From positions 62,001 to 126,000 of the forward strand of contig DATBNO010000032.1 in assembly GCA_036554285.1 (NCBI GenBank): a stretch of 64,000 nucleotides of DNA, read 5' to 3'. The DNA comes from JADGGM01 sp025449955. Its GTDB lineage: Bacteria; Gemmatimonadota; Gemmatimonadetes; Gemmatimonadales; Gemmatimonadaceae. Below the pieces are notes generated by a model, which ran no database searches, was not told where the DNA came from, and saw nothing but the letters and a program-made list of their open reading frames with translations. This document shows positions 8,931 through 19,100 of the stretch, one piece after another. Position 1 is the first letter of the stretch. Each line of letters starts with the position of its first letter. The translations under genes and the position numbers were made by a program.

Positions 8931-9614
8931 CTAGTGTTCCAGATCCATCGCCCCAACGCTGCGTCCCGCGTCGCCGGCCGGCGCGCTCGACCACGATCGC
9001 GTACGCTGCCTGTGCCCAGGCACCAGCAACGCGCCGACGGTCGCCCCGATCACGCCGAGGTCCGTGAGCCAGTTGGCCCGCGCGGCGTAGGCGAGATTGA
9101 GTCGAATCTTCGCCGGCAGTATGTGATCGGCGTACAACTGCTCGGGGTCGACAGACGCCGCGAGCTCCGTGCCCTCGTCGCGATAGCGGAGGGAGGCCGG
9201 ATCGGTCATCCCCGGCGTTAGGCTCAACACCGCGCGCTGCTCGGCATTGTAGAGCGCGACATACCGTGGGACCTCCGGCCGCGGGCCCACCAAACTCATC
9301 TCGCCGCAGAGCACGTTGAACAGCTGCGGCAACTCATCGAGTTTCGTCCGACGCAGCAGCGCGCCCACGCGCGTCACGCGCGGGTCCCCGCTCACGGTGA
9401 GCTGGCGACCGCGACGCTCCGCCCCGACGATCATCGTCCGGAACTTCCACATGCGGAACGTGCCGCCGCCGCGGGCGACGCGCGCTTGGCGAAAGAACGC
9501 CGGCCCGCCGTCGCCTAACTTCACCGCCCCCGCGATCAAGACGCCCAGCGGCCACAACAGTAGCAGGGCGAGCGCGGACACCGCGACGTCAACGACACGC
9601 TTCATATGCCTCAC
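8931..9614 (-). CDS. Initiating sugar phosphotransferase (WcaJ/PglC-type polyprenyl-phosphate transferase)
   Basis: A 227-aa bacterial sugar transferase that loads the first sugar phosphate onto undecaprenyl phosphate at the inner membrane. It has one N-terminal hydrophobic helix (AVSALALLLLWPLGVLIAG) and the family motifs FRQARV, MWKFRTM, KLDELPQLFNVLCGEMSLVGPRPE and LTPGMTDPAS. The C-terminus is about 35 residues longer than the core and polar. It starts with a GTG that overlaps the stop of the upstream aminotransferase gene by four bases (GTGA), so translation is probably coupled; a second in-frame ATG lies nine bases later. Another member of the family is at 62628-63293, so two polymers or two initiating sugars are possible. 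Confidence 0.9.
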   Translation of the reverse strand: MRHMKRVVDVAVSALALLLLWPLGVLIAGAVKLGDGGPAFFRQARVARGGGTFRMWKFRTMIVGAERRGRQLTVSGDPRVTRVGALLRRTKLDELPQLFNVLCGEMSLVGPRPEVPRYVALYNAEQRAVLSLTPGMTDPASLRYRDEGTELAASVDPEQLYADHILPAKIRLNLAYAARANWLTDLGVIGATVGALLVPGHRQRTRSWSSAPAGDAGRSVGAMDLEH

Positions 9615-10945
9615 CGACGATACGTATGAACGATGTCGAGAACCGCCTCGATGACGTCGCTAACATCCGAGGACGACAAGCGCGGGTTCAACGGGAGGCT
9701 GAGCATGCGCTCGAAGTTGCTAACGGCGACGGGGAAATCGTTTTCGTCATAGCCGTACCGATCCCGATAGTACGGATGCAGATGCACAGGAATGAAATGC
9801 ACCGACGTGCCGATGTTGCGCGCGGTCAGCTCGTCAATGAATTGGTCGCGGCCGATGCGCAGGGCATCCGCCCGGAGACGTAGCACGTACAGGTGCCAGG
9901 CGTGTCGCACGTCGTGCCGCTCAACTGGGAGCTCGAGCGCATCCTCGCCCGCGAAGGCATCGTGATACGTCTCTACGATCTCGCGGCGGCGCGCATCGAA
10001 ACACTCGAGCTTGCGTAGTTGGCACAACCCCATGGCAGCCTGAATGTCCGTCATGTTGTACTTGAAGCCCGGCGACAGAATCTCGTACCGCCAGCTGCCT
10101 CCCTTCGCGTAGCGGCTCAACGCATCGCGCGTCATCCCGTGCAGACTGAAGGGCCGGGCGCGCTCGAGAAACTCGTCGCTGCCCGTCAGCATACCGCCTT
10201 CGCCCGTCGTGAGATTCTTTGTCGCGTAGAAGCTGAACGCCGTGGGGTTCCTACCGGAACCGATCGTCCGGTTCTTGTATCGCGCCGGCAACGCGTGCGC
10301 CGCGTCCTCGATCACGAAGAGATCGTTCTCACGGGCAAGCTCCTCGATCGCGTCGAGGTCCGCCGGGTGGCCGCTGTAGTGCACCGCAACGATCGCCCGA
10401 GTCCTCGGCGAAATCGCGCGCTCGATCGCGAGCGGATCGATGTTCAACGTGTCGGGTTCCACATCCACCAGCACCGGGCGCGCGCCGACGTGCTCGATGA
10501 CATTCACGGTCGCCGCGAACGTCATTGGCGTCGTGATCACCTCGTCTCCCGGGCCGATGCCTAACGCGGCGAGCGCCGTGTGCAGGCCCGCGGTGCAGGA
10601 GTTCAAGGCGAGCGCATCGTTGGCACCGACGTACCGCGCGAAGTCCTGCTCGAATCGCCGCGTCTTCGGGCCTGTCGTAAGCCAATCGGAACGGAGCGTA
10701 TCCACCACCTCATGGATTTCCTCCTCGCCCACCAGGGGTGGCGAGAACGCAAGGAAGGTCTGACGTGGCACGTATGTCGTGGACGACGTGGGTCGTCTGA
10801 CACGCGGCGCAACCTCGCGGTAGGTCGCAATTGGGGCAGTCCGGTCACCGCTGCGACGCAACCCTGGCGCAGCAGAACCCGCTGGCGTCGATCGCCCTTC
10901 TGCCGTGTTGGACCCCGTGAGAACCTTCGATTCCGACGAGTACAT
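9611..10945 (-). CDS. DegT/DnrJ/EryC1/StrS-type PLP sugar aminotransferase (copy 1)
   Basis: A 444-aa PLP-dependent aminotransferase of the nucleotide-sugar type. The core starts near residue 62 (FLAFSPPLVGEEEI). Typical signatures follow: NSCTAGLHTAL, DEVITTPMTFAATVN, VIEDAAHALPARY, and the PLP lysine in FYATKNLTTGEGG (Lys243). The C-terminal sequence with FIPVHLHPYYRDRYGY resembles perosamine-synthase and bacillosamine-aminotransferase relatives, which aminate 4-keto sugars. The first 60 residues are Arg/Ser/Thr-rich and not family-like; the ATG at 10945 is kept because GGAG lies nine bases upstream. The product probably acts on the 4-keto sugar from the CapD/WbpM-type enzyme two genes downstream. 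A promoter is proposed at 11051-11079. Confidence 0.9.
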   Translation of the reverse strand: MYSSESKVLTGSNTAEGRSTPAGSAAPGLRRSGDRTAPIATYREVAPRVRRPTSSTTYVPRQTFLAFSPPLVGEEEIHEVVDTLRSDWLTTGPKTRRFEQDFARYVGANDALALNSCTAGLHTALAALGIGPGDEVITTPMTFAATVNVIEHVGARPVLVDVEPDTLNIDPLAIERAISPRTRAIVAVHYSGHPADLDAIEELARENDLFVIEDAAHALPARYKNRTIGSGRNPTAFSFYATKNLTTGEGGMLTGSDEFLERARPFSLHGMTRDALSRYAKGGSWRYEILSPGFKYNMTDIQAAMGLCQLRKLECFDARRREIVETYHDAFAGEDALELPVERHDVRHAWHLYVLRLRADALRIGRDQFIDELTARNIGTSVHFIPVHLHPYYRDRYGYDENDFPVAVSNFERMLSLPLNPRLSSSDVSDVIEAVLDIVHTYRR

Positions 10946-11050
10946 CCGTATGTGCTCCAGGTCCGATGAAAAGAATCGTTCCTACGCTGCTGCCATCTTT
11001 GGCAAACAAGAGGCCGATCTCTTAAAGTGCTCTAACACTCGCGACGGCAC

Positions 11051-11079
11051 ACCATACCGGGGGCATATGCATGGGTCAA
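11051..11079 (-). promoter_or_regulatory. Putative sigma-70-type promoter for the 9611-4391 gene block
   Basis: On the minus strand TTGACC (11079-11074) is separated by 17 bases from TATGGT (11056-11051). It lies in the AT-richer 264-base gap between the methyltransferase gene and the aminotransferase gene, reads toward the latter, and would give a leader of roughly 100 bases. Confidence 0.4.
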
Positions 11080-11209
11080 TGCAGCCGAAAACGCTGAGAC
11101 TTACGCGTTACGGGCATCTAGAGAGCACCAATTTTCGACTGGGAAACGCAGAGTGGCGCAGACGCGCAAATTGTTGTGGCATCGCAACAGCGTGTAGCCC
11201 TTTACCCGG

Positions 11210-11917
11210 TCAGCTTGCCACCCGACGGACCGTCCCAGCGTAGTGGGTGCACATGAACGGGAGCGCTGCCAGGAGAGCGGCGACCGTCCACATTCGCGGT
11301 GCCAAGAACCGCGCGAGGGGCGGCGCGAGCGTGACTCGACGCACGTCGATCTTGCACCCTGGGTAGAGACGGGATAGGTCGCGGCGACGAACGCCACGGA
11401 CATCACGATTCCTCGGATTGTCCACGAGGAAGTCGTACCACAGCACCAGCCCGCGCGGGCTCAGCACGCGCAGCATCTCGGCTGCAATCCGCTGCCGGAC
11501 GATGGAATCGAGCACCGAAGTCAGCACTGTTGACTGCAGCACGATATCGAATGCCCCGTCCGCGAAGGGCAGCGCTGCTGCACTGGCGGCAGTTAGCTGT
11601 ACTGTCGGTGCGCAGCGCTCCCGCGCGCTGGCGAGTCGCTCGCCGATGAGGTCAATGCCGACGAGGTGATCGGGCCGTACGCCCCACTGCACCAACTCGC
11701 GCAACCAATGCCCGCCGCCACACCCGATCTCGAGGACGCGCGCATCGTCCAGACGCGATACCCCCGCGCGGCGGAGCGCATCGAGAAGTGCGCGTGTCGC
11801 GCCCTGCAGAATGAGCTGTTGACCGCTTGAAAACCACGAATACTTGGCGGCATCGGTGCGTGCCGCGAACACGCCCCGAATCCGCAGTTCCTCGTCACGC
11901 GCCGATAGGTCGGTCAC
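11210..11917 (-). CDS. Class I SAM-dependent methyltransferase
   Basis: A 235-aa methyltransferase. The SAM-binding motif I is VLEIGCGGGHWLRELV, followed by HLVGIDLIGERL (motif I-post) and GAFDIVLQSTVLTSV (motif II region). The C-terminal part is hydrophobic (MWTVAALLAALPFMCTHYAG) and could touch the membrane, which would suit a lipid-linked sugar substrate. The substrate is unknown; within a polysaccharide operon it probably methylates a sugar hydroxyl. It starts at a GTG that overlaps the stop of the GT4 gene upstream (GTGA). It is the last gene of the 15601-11210 operon before the putative promoter at 11051. Confidence 0.8.
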   Translation of the reverse strand: MTDLSARDEELRIRGVFAARTDAAKYSWFSSGQQLILQGATRALLDALRRAGVSRLDDARVLEIGCGGGHWLRELVQWGVRPDHLVGIDLIGERLASARERCAPTVQLTAASAAALPFADGAFDIVLQSTVLTSVLDSIVRQRIAAEMLRVLSPRGLVLWYDFLVDNPRNRDVRGVRRRDLSRLYPGCKIDVRRVTLAPPLARFLAPRMWTVAALLAALPFMCTHYAGTVRRVAS

Positions 11918-13140
11918 GACAGCGCCGCCTGCAGCACGGCGATGAAGCGCGCGGCGATGCCGGCGCGATCGAAGAATTCGACGGCCGCCCGTCGCCCGTT
12001 CTCGCCTAACGCGCGGCGGAGGACGGGATCATCCCGCAACCTGCGCAGCGCCGCCGCGAGACCGGCGACATCGCCAGGTTCGACCACCAGACCGGCATTG
12101 TGCTCGCGCACAATCGCAGCTGCCTCGCCGCTCGCGACCAGCACGACCGGCCGGCCCGACGCCATCGCTTCGTACAGCTTGGACGGCACCGCGCCGGGGA
12201 TCGACATGCCTAACGGTACCAGCAGGATGTCGGCCGATGCGAGGAGCGGCGGCAACGCACTCGGCGGCTTGGAATCGAGAAAGTGCACGCGCTCCAAGCC
12301 CCGCGCCGCGGCCTCGCGCTGCAGGTCCTGCTTGACGGGCCCGTCGCCGATGAATGCCATGTCCATGGAAACGGCATCGTCCTGGAGCATGGACGCGGCG
12401 GCGAGCAGCTGCGGCAGCCCTTGCGCGATCCCGTGCAACCCGGCGTACAGCGCGAGACAGGAGCCTTCGCCGTTGCTCGTTAGCGCCTCGCGGGCTTCGG
12501 GCGCCGCGTGCTCCGGACCGAACTCGCCCACCTCCACGCCGTTGGAAAGGTGATACGTCCGACACGCCGGCATGCGACCGGCAATGTCCGCCACGATCTC
12601 GCGACTTTGTCCAGTGACCATCCAGGCGCGCCGATAGCACCACCGCTCGAGGCTCGCGCTCGCACGGTGCACCAGACTCCCCTCGCGCACCACGCCTAAC
12701 CGGACCGCGCTCTCCGGCCACAAGTCGGAGACGTTGACGATCAGCCGCGCCCGCTGCACGCGGCTCAACCACGCCCCGCTCATGCCGAGAAAGAGCGGCG
12801 GACTCTCGACGAGGAGGTAGTCGGCTCGACCCGGCTCCAGCGCCGCTGCGACTGTTCCGGACGACGCGACGAACGAGAAATAGTTGGCCAGCCGATGCGC
12901 GTAGTCCGTGCGCTGCGTTGGCACGATCCAGGTCCGGAGAACCGACACGCCATCGAGCGTTTCGCGGTGCGCGGCGCCGCCGTACCCGGCGTAGATCGCT
13001 CCCCGGGGATAGTTAGGCATGGCGGTGAGCACACGCACCTCGTGACCGGCGTGCACGAAGTGCCGCGCGAGGCTCGATAGGCGGCGCTGCGGCGCGCCGA
13101 TCTCCGGCGGATAGTACTGCGTGAGAATCGTGAGCTTCAC
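11914..13140 (-). CDS. GT4-family glycosyltransferase, WbuB-like
   Basis: A GT-B glycosyltransferase of about 408 aa. It begins VKLTILTQYYPPEIGAPQRR, the usual N-terminus of WbuB-like GT4 enzymes. Other signs are the MPNYPRGAIY loop and, in the C-terminal domain, SADILLVPLG and VPSKLYEAMASGRPVVLVASGEAAAIV with the conserved EAMASGRP of retaining GT4 transferases. WbuB relatives add N-acetylfucosamine-type sugars, but the donor here is not certain. GTG at 13140 is preferred over the longer frame start at 13194 because it overlaps the preceding stop as GTGA, the rule in this operon, and because family homology starts exactly there. Confidence 0.88.
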   Translation of the reverse strand: MKLTILTQYYPPEIGAPQRRLSSLARHFVHAGHEVRVLTAMPNYPRGAIYAGYGGAAHRETLDGVSVLRTWIVPTQRTDYAHRLANYFSFVASSGTVAAALEPGRADYLLVESPPLFLGMSGAWLSRVQRARLIVNVSDLWPESAVRLGVVREGSLVHRASASLERWCYRRAWMVTGQSREIVADIAGRMPACRTYHLSNGVEVGEFGPEHAAPEAREALTSNGEGSCLALYAGLHGIAQGLPQLLAAASMLQDDAVSMDMAFIGDGPVKQDLQREAAARGLERVHFLDSKPPSALPPLLASADILLVPLGMSIPGAVPSKLYEAMASGRPVVLVASGEAAAIVREHNAGLVVEPGDVAGLAAALRRLRDDPVLRRALGENGRRAAVEFFDRAGIAARFIAVLQAALS

Positions 13141-14564
13141 AGAGCCCCGGCGGCCGCGCGCAGCCGGGCGCGTTCCGACTCCGGCAGATCGCAAATCACC
13201 GCCCGCAGCTTCCCGTTCGACGTGCGAGGAATCTCGGCAACTTCATCGATGGTCACCGTGACATTGCCTAACCGATCACGTATCCGCCCTGCGATCGCCG
13301 CACCATCGGCGGACGTGTAGCCGTCCGCCGGAACCAGCCGCAGACGAATGCGGTCCAACGCCTCTTGAACGATCTGCGCCTCGCGCACCGGAGAGCGGCT
13401 CTTGAACACGGGATCCATGCGGCCCACCGCGCGCCCGTCGCGCGTGAACAACGTGTCGTCGGCCCGTCCGTCAAGGCGGGCGATGCGCGGCAACGTCCGA
13501 CCGCATTCGCACGGGGCCGGATCCGAGTCCCACGCGCCGCGATCGCCGACCCGGTAGCGCACGAGGGGCATATCATCGTTCAGCAGTCCAGTGCACACCA
13601 GGTCTGCCACCCGCGACTCCTCGCCGAACCCGGACACCCCGGCCGTACATTCCACAATCCCGACCTCCGGCCACTCGTGCAGTCGTCCGGCCGCACACTC
13701 ACTCGCCGCCGTCACGATCTCCGCCATCCCATACGTCTCGCGCACGGGGCAGCCAAACGCCGCCGTGATCGCTTCACGCTGGTACGGGAACAGCGGCTCC
13801 GCGTTCGTGGTCACCACCGCCAAACCTAGATCGGCCGCGCCAGCCGCACCCGTGCCTAACGCGAGCGCGTGCAACGCCGAGCTGTAGCCGAAGAGGTGGC
13901 GGACGCGGTACCGTCGCATCGCATCCAGATAAGAAGGAATGAGATCTGGCGCCAAATGGTATGCGGAGAGATAGAGCTGGCGCAATGCGGGATTCCAGAC
14001 CCAGAACGGCGGCGTGCGGCGTGCCACCGGCGTGACGAGTTGCCCGCCAATGATCGCCCACCGGTCGTGCCGACTAACGCCGTACCACCGCCGCCAGCGA
14101 GCCTCGAACAGAGCGTACCACGACCTAACAGTGCGCCGGCTCCACCAGAGATCGAGCGACGTGCCTGTCGTCCCACTGGTGTGCTCGTGAAACATCCTTC
14201 TGGCATCACAGTCGTCCGCCAACAGCCCGATGCCTATGCGGCGCACCGTTTCCTTCTCGAGAATGGGCCAGTTCTCGAGCAGCTCCCAAGACGCGCGGTC
14301 CCCTGCTCGACGACGCACCTCCCACTGCGCTCGATAGTAAGGCACGCGCGTCGCGGCGCGCTCGAGGAGCAACGCGAGACGCTCGCTTCGCCACGCGGCC
14401 CATTGCTCAAGGCTCCAGCACTCTCTCGCGATCGCTTCGTCGGCCATCTGGTCCGTGTCGGGGCCGTAGCGCCACGAGCGCAAGTACAGCCCACGCATGG
14501 CCGCCGCCGCGTTGCGCGCCGGCGTCGGCAAGCGGTGATAAAGACGTAGCAGCCGTTGGTTCAC
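13137..14564 (-). CDS. PaaK/CapK-like adenylate-forming ligase
   Basis: About 475 aa, ANL superfamily (phenylacetate-CoA ligase/coenzyme F390 synthetase branch, called CapK in capsule loci). Visible motifs: HEHTSGTTGTSLDLWW (ATP-binding P-loop equivalent, about residue 150), ETYGMAEIVTAASEC, MPLVRYRVGDRGAW, and a CECGRTLPRI turn with paired Cys. The C-terminal lid with EIPRTSNGKLRAV carries the conserved lysine used in the adenylation half-reaction. Family members activate a carboxylic acid as an acyl adenylate. In polysaccharide clusters they are thought to activate an acid used to acylate a sugar, but this is poorly tested. Start GTG 14564 overlaps the upstream stop (GTGA). Confidence 0.85.
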   Translation of the reverse strand: MNQRLLRLYHRLPTPARNAAAAMRGLYLRSWRYGPDTDQMADEAIARECWSLEQWAAWRSERLALLLERAATRVPYYRAQWEVRRRAGDRASWELLENWPILEKETVRRIGIGLLADDCDARRMFHEHTSGTTGTSLDLWWSRRTVRSWYALFEARWRRWYGVSRHDRWAIIGGQLVTPVARRTPPFWVWNPALRQLYLSAYHLAPDLIPSYLDAMRRYRVRHLFGYSSALHALALGTGAAGAADLGLAVVTTNAEPLFPYQREAITAAFGCPVRETYGMAEIVTAASECAAGRLHEWPEVGIVECTAGVSGFGEESRVADLVCTGLLNDDMPLVRYRVGDRGAWDSDPAPCECGRTLPRIARLDGRADDTLFTRDGRAVGRMDPVFKSRSPVREAQIVQEALDRIRLRLVPADGYTSADGAAIAGRIRDRLGNVTVTIDEVAEIPRTSNGKLRAVICDLPESERARLRAAAGAL

Positions 14565-15601
14565 GAGCCAACCGCCGCTGCGCGATCGAGAATCGCCTCC
14601 CACTGTGGGAGGACCGCGCTCCAATCGAAGGCTTCCACCTTGGCACGCGCGGAATGAGACAATCTCGCCGCGAGTTCCGGCTCCGCCACAATGCGTTCGA
14701 CTGCCGCTGCCATCGCGTCCGCATCACCACTCGGCACGAGAAGGCCTTCCCGCCCGTCGTCCAGGAGAAACGGAATGCCTCCGACCGAGGTGCTCACGAC
14801 GCACAGCCCGCAGGCCATCGCTTCGATCACGCTCACCGGCGTGTTATCGATGGTGCTGGTGTTCAGGAACACATCCGCCTCGCCAAGGACCGACGGCACG
14901 TCAGCCTTCGGTACGCCGCCGCGCAATTCCACCTGGGCGCCGAGTCCCGCTCTCACGATCGCGTCACGGGTGGCGCCGAGCGCCCCATCACCGGAATCCG
15001 ACCCGATCATCGTCAGATGGACGCCGGGAATGGATTGCGTTAGGCGCTGAACCGTCTTGACCGCCAGCGTCGGGTCGTACACGCGATGAAAGGCGCGCAG
15101 CCAGATCAGACGCGGCGCGGCGCGCGTCCGCTCCTGGAATCGATAGGCCCGGAGCTCGATCGCGTTAGGCACCAGCGCGAGATCCTCGCGCACGTGCCGG
15201 AGACGGTCTTGCAGATACATGGATGGGGTCGTGACCGTGTGCGCGCTGCGCAGCAATCGGCGAACGCGCCCGGGCCACCGCGCCGCGAACGCGGGCAGGT
15301 TGCCTCCGTGCAGTGTGAGCACGTATGGCCGTCGTGCAGCGCGGAGCGTGGCCGTCACCGTCTCTGCCCACACGAACGCCGCGCCCGAATAGACATCGAC
15401 GACGGCAACGTCGTAGTCCCGCCGGCGTCGCCAGGCCGTGCCTGCCATGTGCGCGACTCGAGCGAGGCGATTCCGCTTATCCGATGTCGTCAGCGTGGTC
15501 CAACCCCCGGATGCCAATCGCGCCGCCAAAGCCTCGCCCACCGTCAGGCTCGCACGCGAGCTCGACAGGAAGTTTCCGACAAAGAGAACGCGTGGAGTCA
15601 T
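14561..15601 (-). CDS. GT4-family glycosyltransferase
   Basis: A 346-aa GT-B enzyme. N-terminus MTPRVLFVGNFLSSSRASLT, middle ALVPNAIELRAYRF, and C-terminal signature GEADVFLNTSTIDNTPVSVIEAMACGLCVVSTSVGGIPFLL with the EAMACG donor-binding motif of retaining GT4 transferases. Sugar donor and acceptor are unknown. The ATG at 15601 is chosen although the frame stays open to 15955, because sequence before it is Arg-rich and unlike the family. It is the first gene of the minus-strand operon that runs through the CapK-like, GT4 and methyltransferase genes, and stands divergent to the riboswitch-controlled lipoprotein gene. Confidence 0.88.
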   Translation of the reverse strand: MTPRVLFVGNFLSSSRASLTVGEALAARLASGGWTTLTTSDKRNRLARVAHMAGTAWRRRRDYDVAVVDVYSGAAFVWAETVTATLRAARRPYVLTLHGGNLPAFAARWPGRVRRLLRSAHTVTTPSMYLQDRLRHVREDLALVPNAIELRAYRFQERTRAAPRLIWLRAFHRVYDPTLAVKTVQRLTQSIPGVHLTMIGSDSGDGALGATRDAIVRAGLGAQVELRGGVPKADVPSVLGEADVFLNTSTIDNTPVSVIEAMACGLCVVSTSVGGIPFLLDDGREGLLVPSGDADAMAAAVERIVAEPELAARLSHSARAKVEAFDWSAVLPQWEAILDRAAAVGS

Positions 15602-15987
15602 CGGCGCGGAAGATCGCACCCAGGCGGCGCGACCCAAGACACGGGGTTCGGGTGAAAACGCGAATTGACGACGTCGTGCTCGTGATGCGTTCCGAACCAC
15701 ACGCAGGTCGCGATCGCACGATGTCATGACTCGCCATGAACCGCCAGAGGCGACGTCATCAATGCATCGCAAAGGACGATCGTATCGCGCAACGCGTCGT
15801 GTCACGACGCCTCGATCATCCTTTCCTGGTCGTGCAACATTTCGTGTGCGGCGTAACGTTTTCTCGCTCCCCAACCACGCTATAAGTATGTGAATTTCCT
15901 TATGGTTACGCCCCCAACGCCTGGGCGTCTCCCGAAAAGCAGCGTAACTCGTCAACCGAAACGAGGCACGATCGCACGTCCCCTCTC
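15602..15987. promoter_or_regulatory. Divergent intergenic region with weak promoter candidate
   Basis: This 386-base gap separates the minus-strand operon from the plus-strand riboswitch. It is AT-richer between about 15830 and 15905. On the plus strand TATAAG (15881-15886) could be a -10 box, but the hexamer 17 bases upstream (GTTTTC) is a poor -35. No clear promoter for the minus operon was found. Confidence 0.3.
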
Positions 15988-16092
15988 CGGGGGGAACGCG
16001 ACAAGGGCATACCCGGCGAAAGCCGGCGACGCAAAGCTACGAGGCTACAACGCGTCCTGTGACGCGTCACGCCAGTCGGGCCGCCGAACGGA
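15988..16092 (+). ncRNA. Cyclic di-GMP-I (GEMM) riboswitch aptamer, copy 1
   Basis: The core matches the GEMM-I consensus: ACAAGGGCA, then a P1b-type hairpin CCGGC-GAAA-GCCGG, then the hallmark GACGCAAAGC, then TACGAGGCTA, and a 3' segment TCGGGCCGCCGAACGG. The G that corresponds to G20 of the V. cholerae Vc2 aptamer (middle G of AGGGCA) is present, which favours cyclic di-GMP over cGAMP. Between the hallmark and the 3' segment lies GTGACGCGTCAC (16059-16070), a 12-base palindrome in the variable stem. The aptamer ends about 20 bases before the ATG at 16113, so control is probably at translation initiation or by a hairpin overlapping the leader. Ends are approximate. Family assignment is from motif recognition. 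Confidence 0.85.
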
Positions 16093-16112
16093 TCCTTCAC
16101 GGAGGGTTTGGC

Positions 16113-19100
16113 ATGCGTCCCCACATCGGCGTAAGATCAGCGGTCGTGTTCATCCTCGCGGTCGCCGCTGTTGCCTGTCTCGATACGTCCTCGCCGCAGC
16201 TAGACCTGCCGCAGGACGTCGTCGCAATCAGAATGCAGCCCAACTCGGCGAGCATACCACTGGGCGGCCATGTCACGTTCCACGCCGTCGCAGTCGACAA
16301 CTCCGGCGACCCCGTCTCGGGTGAATCGGTAGCGTGGTCGAGTCAAGACACCACTGTCGCCGTCGTCGATGCCACCGGCAACGTCTCCACCAAGAAGGTC
16401 GGTTCCACACAGATCATCGCGGCTAGTGCGTCCAAGGTTGGCACTGCCACCATGAACGTGATGCCGCCAGCCGTCGCGACGGTGCAGCTCACGCCGTCGA
16501 GCGCGGACATCCTCGTTGGTGACGTCCTCCAACTGAGCGCGACACCGCGGGACGCGGATGGCAATGCGCTCACCGATCGTACCATTACGTGGTCGAGCAG
16601 CAATCCATCGGTTGCGGCCGTATCGTCGTCCGGCTCCGTGTCGGGTGTCGCGCAGGGCAGCGCGACCATTACCGCGACATCGGAGAACGTCAGCGCGACT
16701 GCAGCGCTTACCGTCTCGCCGCTCGCTCCGGATACCGTCGTCGTATCACCGACGTCGGTGTCGATCCAGCCGCGTCAGACGGCACAGTTGACGGCGAGCG
16801 TGCGTGACTCGCACGGACAGGCGATGTCGACCACGGTATCGTGGACGACGGCCGATCCATCGCTGGCGACCGTGAACGGATCGGGCGCGGTCACTGGTGT
16901 CTCGACCGGAACCACGACGGTCACCGCAGCTGCGGGCACCAAGAAGACGAAGGTGAAGATCACGATCACGCAGGCGCCGGCGGCGAGCGTCTCGGTGTCC
17001 CCCTCGTCAGTGTCGCTCACCCAAGGTGCCACGTCGCAGCTTTCCGCGACGGTGAAGGATGCGGACGGCAGCGTGCTGACCGGCTCGATCATCAGCTGGA
17101 CGAGCGACAACACGAACGTGGCGACCGTCTCGAGCAGCGGCCTGGTCACGGCTCACAACGCAGGCAGCGCGACGATCACGGCAGCGACGGGCGGCGTGAG
17201 CGGGACATCCCGCGTCGCCGTGCAAGCCGTAGCGGCCCCGGTGGCGAGCGTGACCATGAGTCCAACCTCAGCCTCGCTCGTGCCCGGCGACACGGCTAGC
17301 TTCACCGCGACGCCGCGCGACTCCACCGGCACTGCGTTAGGCGGCAGAACCGTGACGTGGTCGTCGTCGAACACGTCTGCTGCGACGGTCTCGGCCAGCG
17401 GTCTCGTGACGGCGGTCGCGGTGGGCTCCGCCACGATCCAGGCAACGAGCGAAGGCAAGAGCGGAACGGCGAGCGTCACGGTCAGCGCGCCGTCGGTGGC
17501 GTCGGTGAGTGTGAGTCCGCACTCGGCGAGCGTCGTGACTCGCGGGACCGTGCAATTGTCGGTCACGCTGCGCGACTCCAAAGGCAATGTCCTGAGCGGT
17601 CGCGCCGTCGCCTGGTCCTCAGCCGACGCCAGTACCGCTACAGTGAACAGCAGCGGACTTGTAACCGGCGTTGCCCCCGGCACGGCAGAGATCTACGCCC
17701 AGAGCGAGGGACACACCGATTCATCGGCAGTCACAGTGACGGCGCCGGCGGTTGCGACGGTCTCGGTGTCGCCGAGCTCCGCGACGCTTCGCGTGACGAA
17801 CACATCGCAGCTCACCGCGACCGTGCGTGACGCCGGCGGCAACGTGCTCACGGACCGCACCGTGACATGGTCGTCGAGTGCTACGGCGGAGGCCACTGTT
17901 TCGGCCTCTGGACTCGTGACGGCCGTCGCGCCTGGTTCGGCGACGATCACCGCGACGAGCGAGGGGAAGAGTGGAACGTCGACGATGACGGTGACACTCG
18001 TACCGGTATCCTCGGTGACGCTCGCCCCCAAGAACGACACGCTCACGGTGGGTGCGAAAGAGCAGGTCAGCGCCACGCTCAAAGACTCCGCTGGTAACGT
18101 GCTCACAGGCCGGACCATCACGTGGGGGACGTCGAGCCCGAGCGTTGCGACGGTGACGACCGCTGGAATGGTCACCGGTGTCGCGGGCGGCAACTCCACG
18201 ATCACGGCCACGAGCGAGGGGAAGGCCGGCACGTCGACGGTTGTGGTTGACGCGCCGGTTGGACCGCCGCCGCCACCGCCGACCCATGCTGGCTGGTATG
18301 TCGCGCCTAACGGGACCAGCGGCGGCAACGGCAGTGCGACCGCCCCATGGGACCTGACGACGGCGTTGTCCGGCGCGTCGGGGCGTGTGCAGCCCGGCGA
18401 CACCATCTGGCTGCGGGCCGGCACGTATGGCAGCGGCGAAGGTCGTTCCGACTATCATTCAACGCTCAACGGCAGCGCCTCCGCACCGATCATCGTGCGG
18501 CAGTATCCGGGTGAGCGCGCCACCGTCGATGGCGACATCGCCGTGGACGGCAGCAATACGTGGTTCTGGGACTTCGAGTTGGAGAATACCAACACGGCCA
18601 CGCAAGATATCCAGGGCATCAACTCACATTGCCCGGGCTGCCGGTTCATCAATCTCGTGGTGCACGACCACTCCGGCGACGGTCTCGGACTGTGGGCCGA
18701 AGGGCCAAACCAGGTCGCGTACGGAAACGTCATCTATAACAACGGCTTCCACGGGTCGACCGACGCGTCTTACGGCCACGGCATCTACACGCAAAACCAG
18801 ACCGGAACGAAGCTCCTGCAGGACAACGTGCTGTTCAATCAGTTCGGATACGGGATCCACGTCTACGGGTCGGGTAACGCATTCCTGAACAATTTCACCG
18901 TGGACGGCAACGTCTCGTTCAACTCGGGCGTCGGCGACGGTATGAACTACACGTTGGGCGGCGGATCGCCGCTCATCAATCTCGTCGTCAACGGGAACAT
19001 GGCGTACTACAATCCCGATCGCATCGGGAACAGCTTCCGCATCGGGTACAACTTCGGCACGACGAACACGAACGGCGTGATGACCAACAACTACATCGTC

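Noticed and set aside
16215..18258. CRISPR-like or satellite repeat array
   Set aside because: The repeats are about 250 bases, in frame, diverged, and encode Ig-like domains; no short constant repeats with unique spacers.
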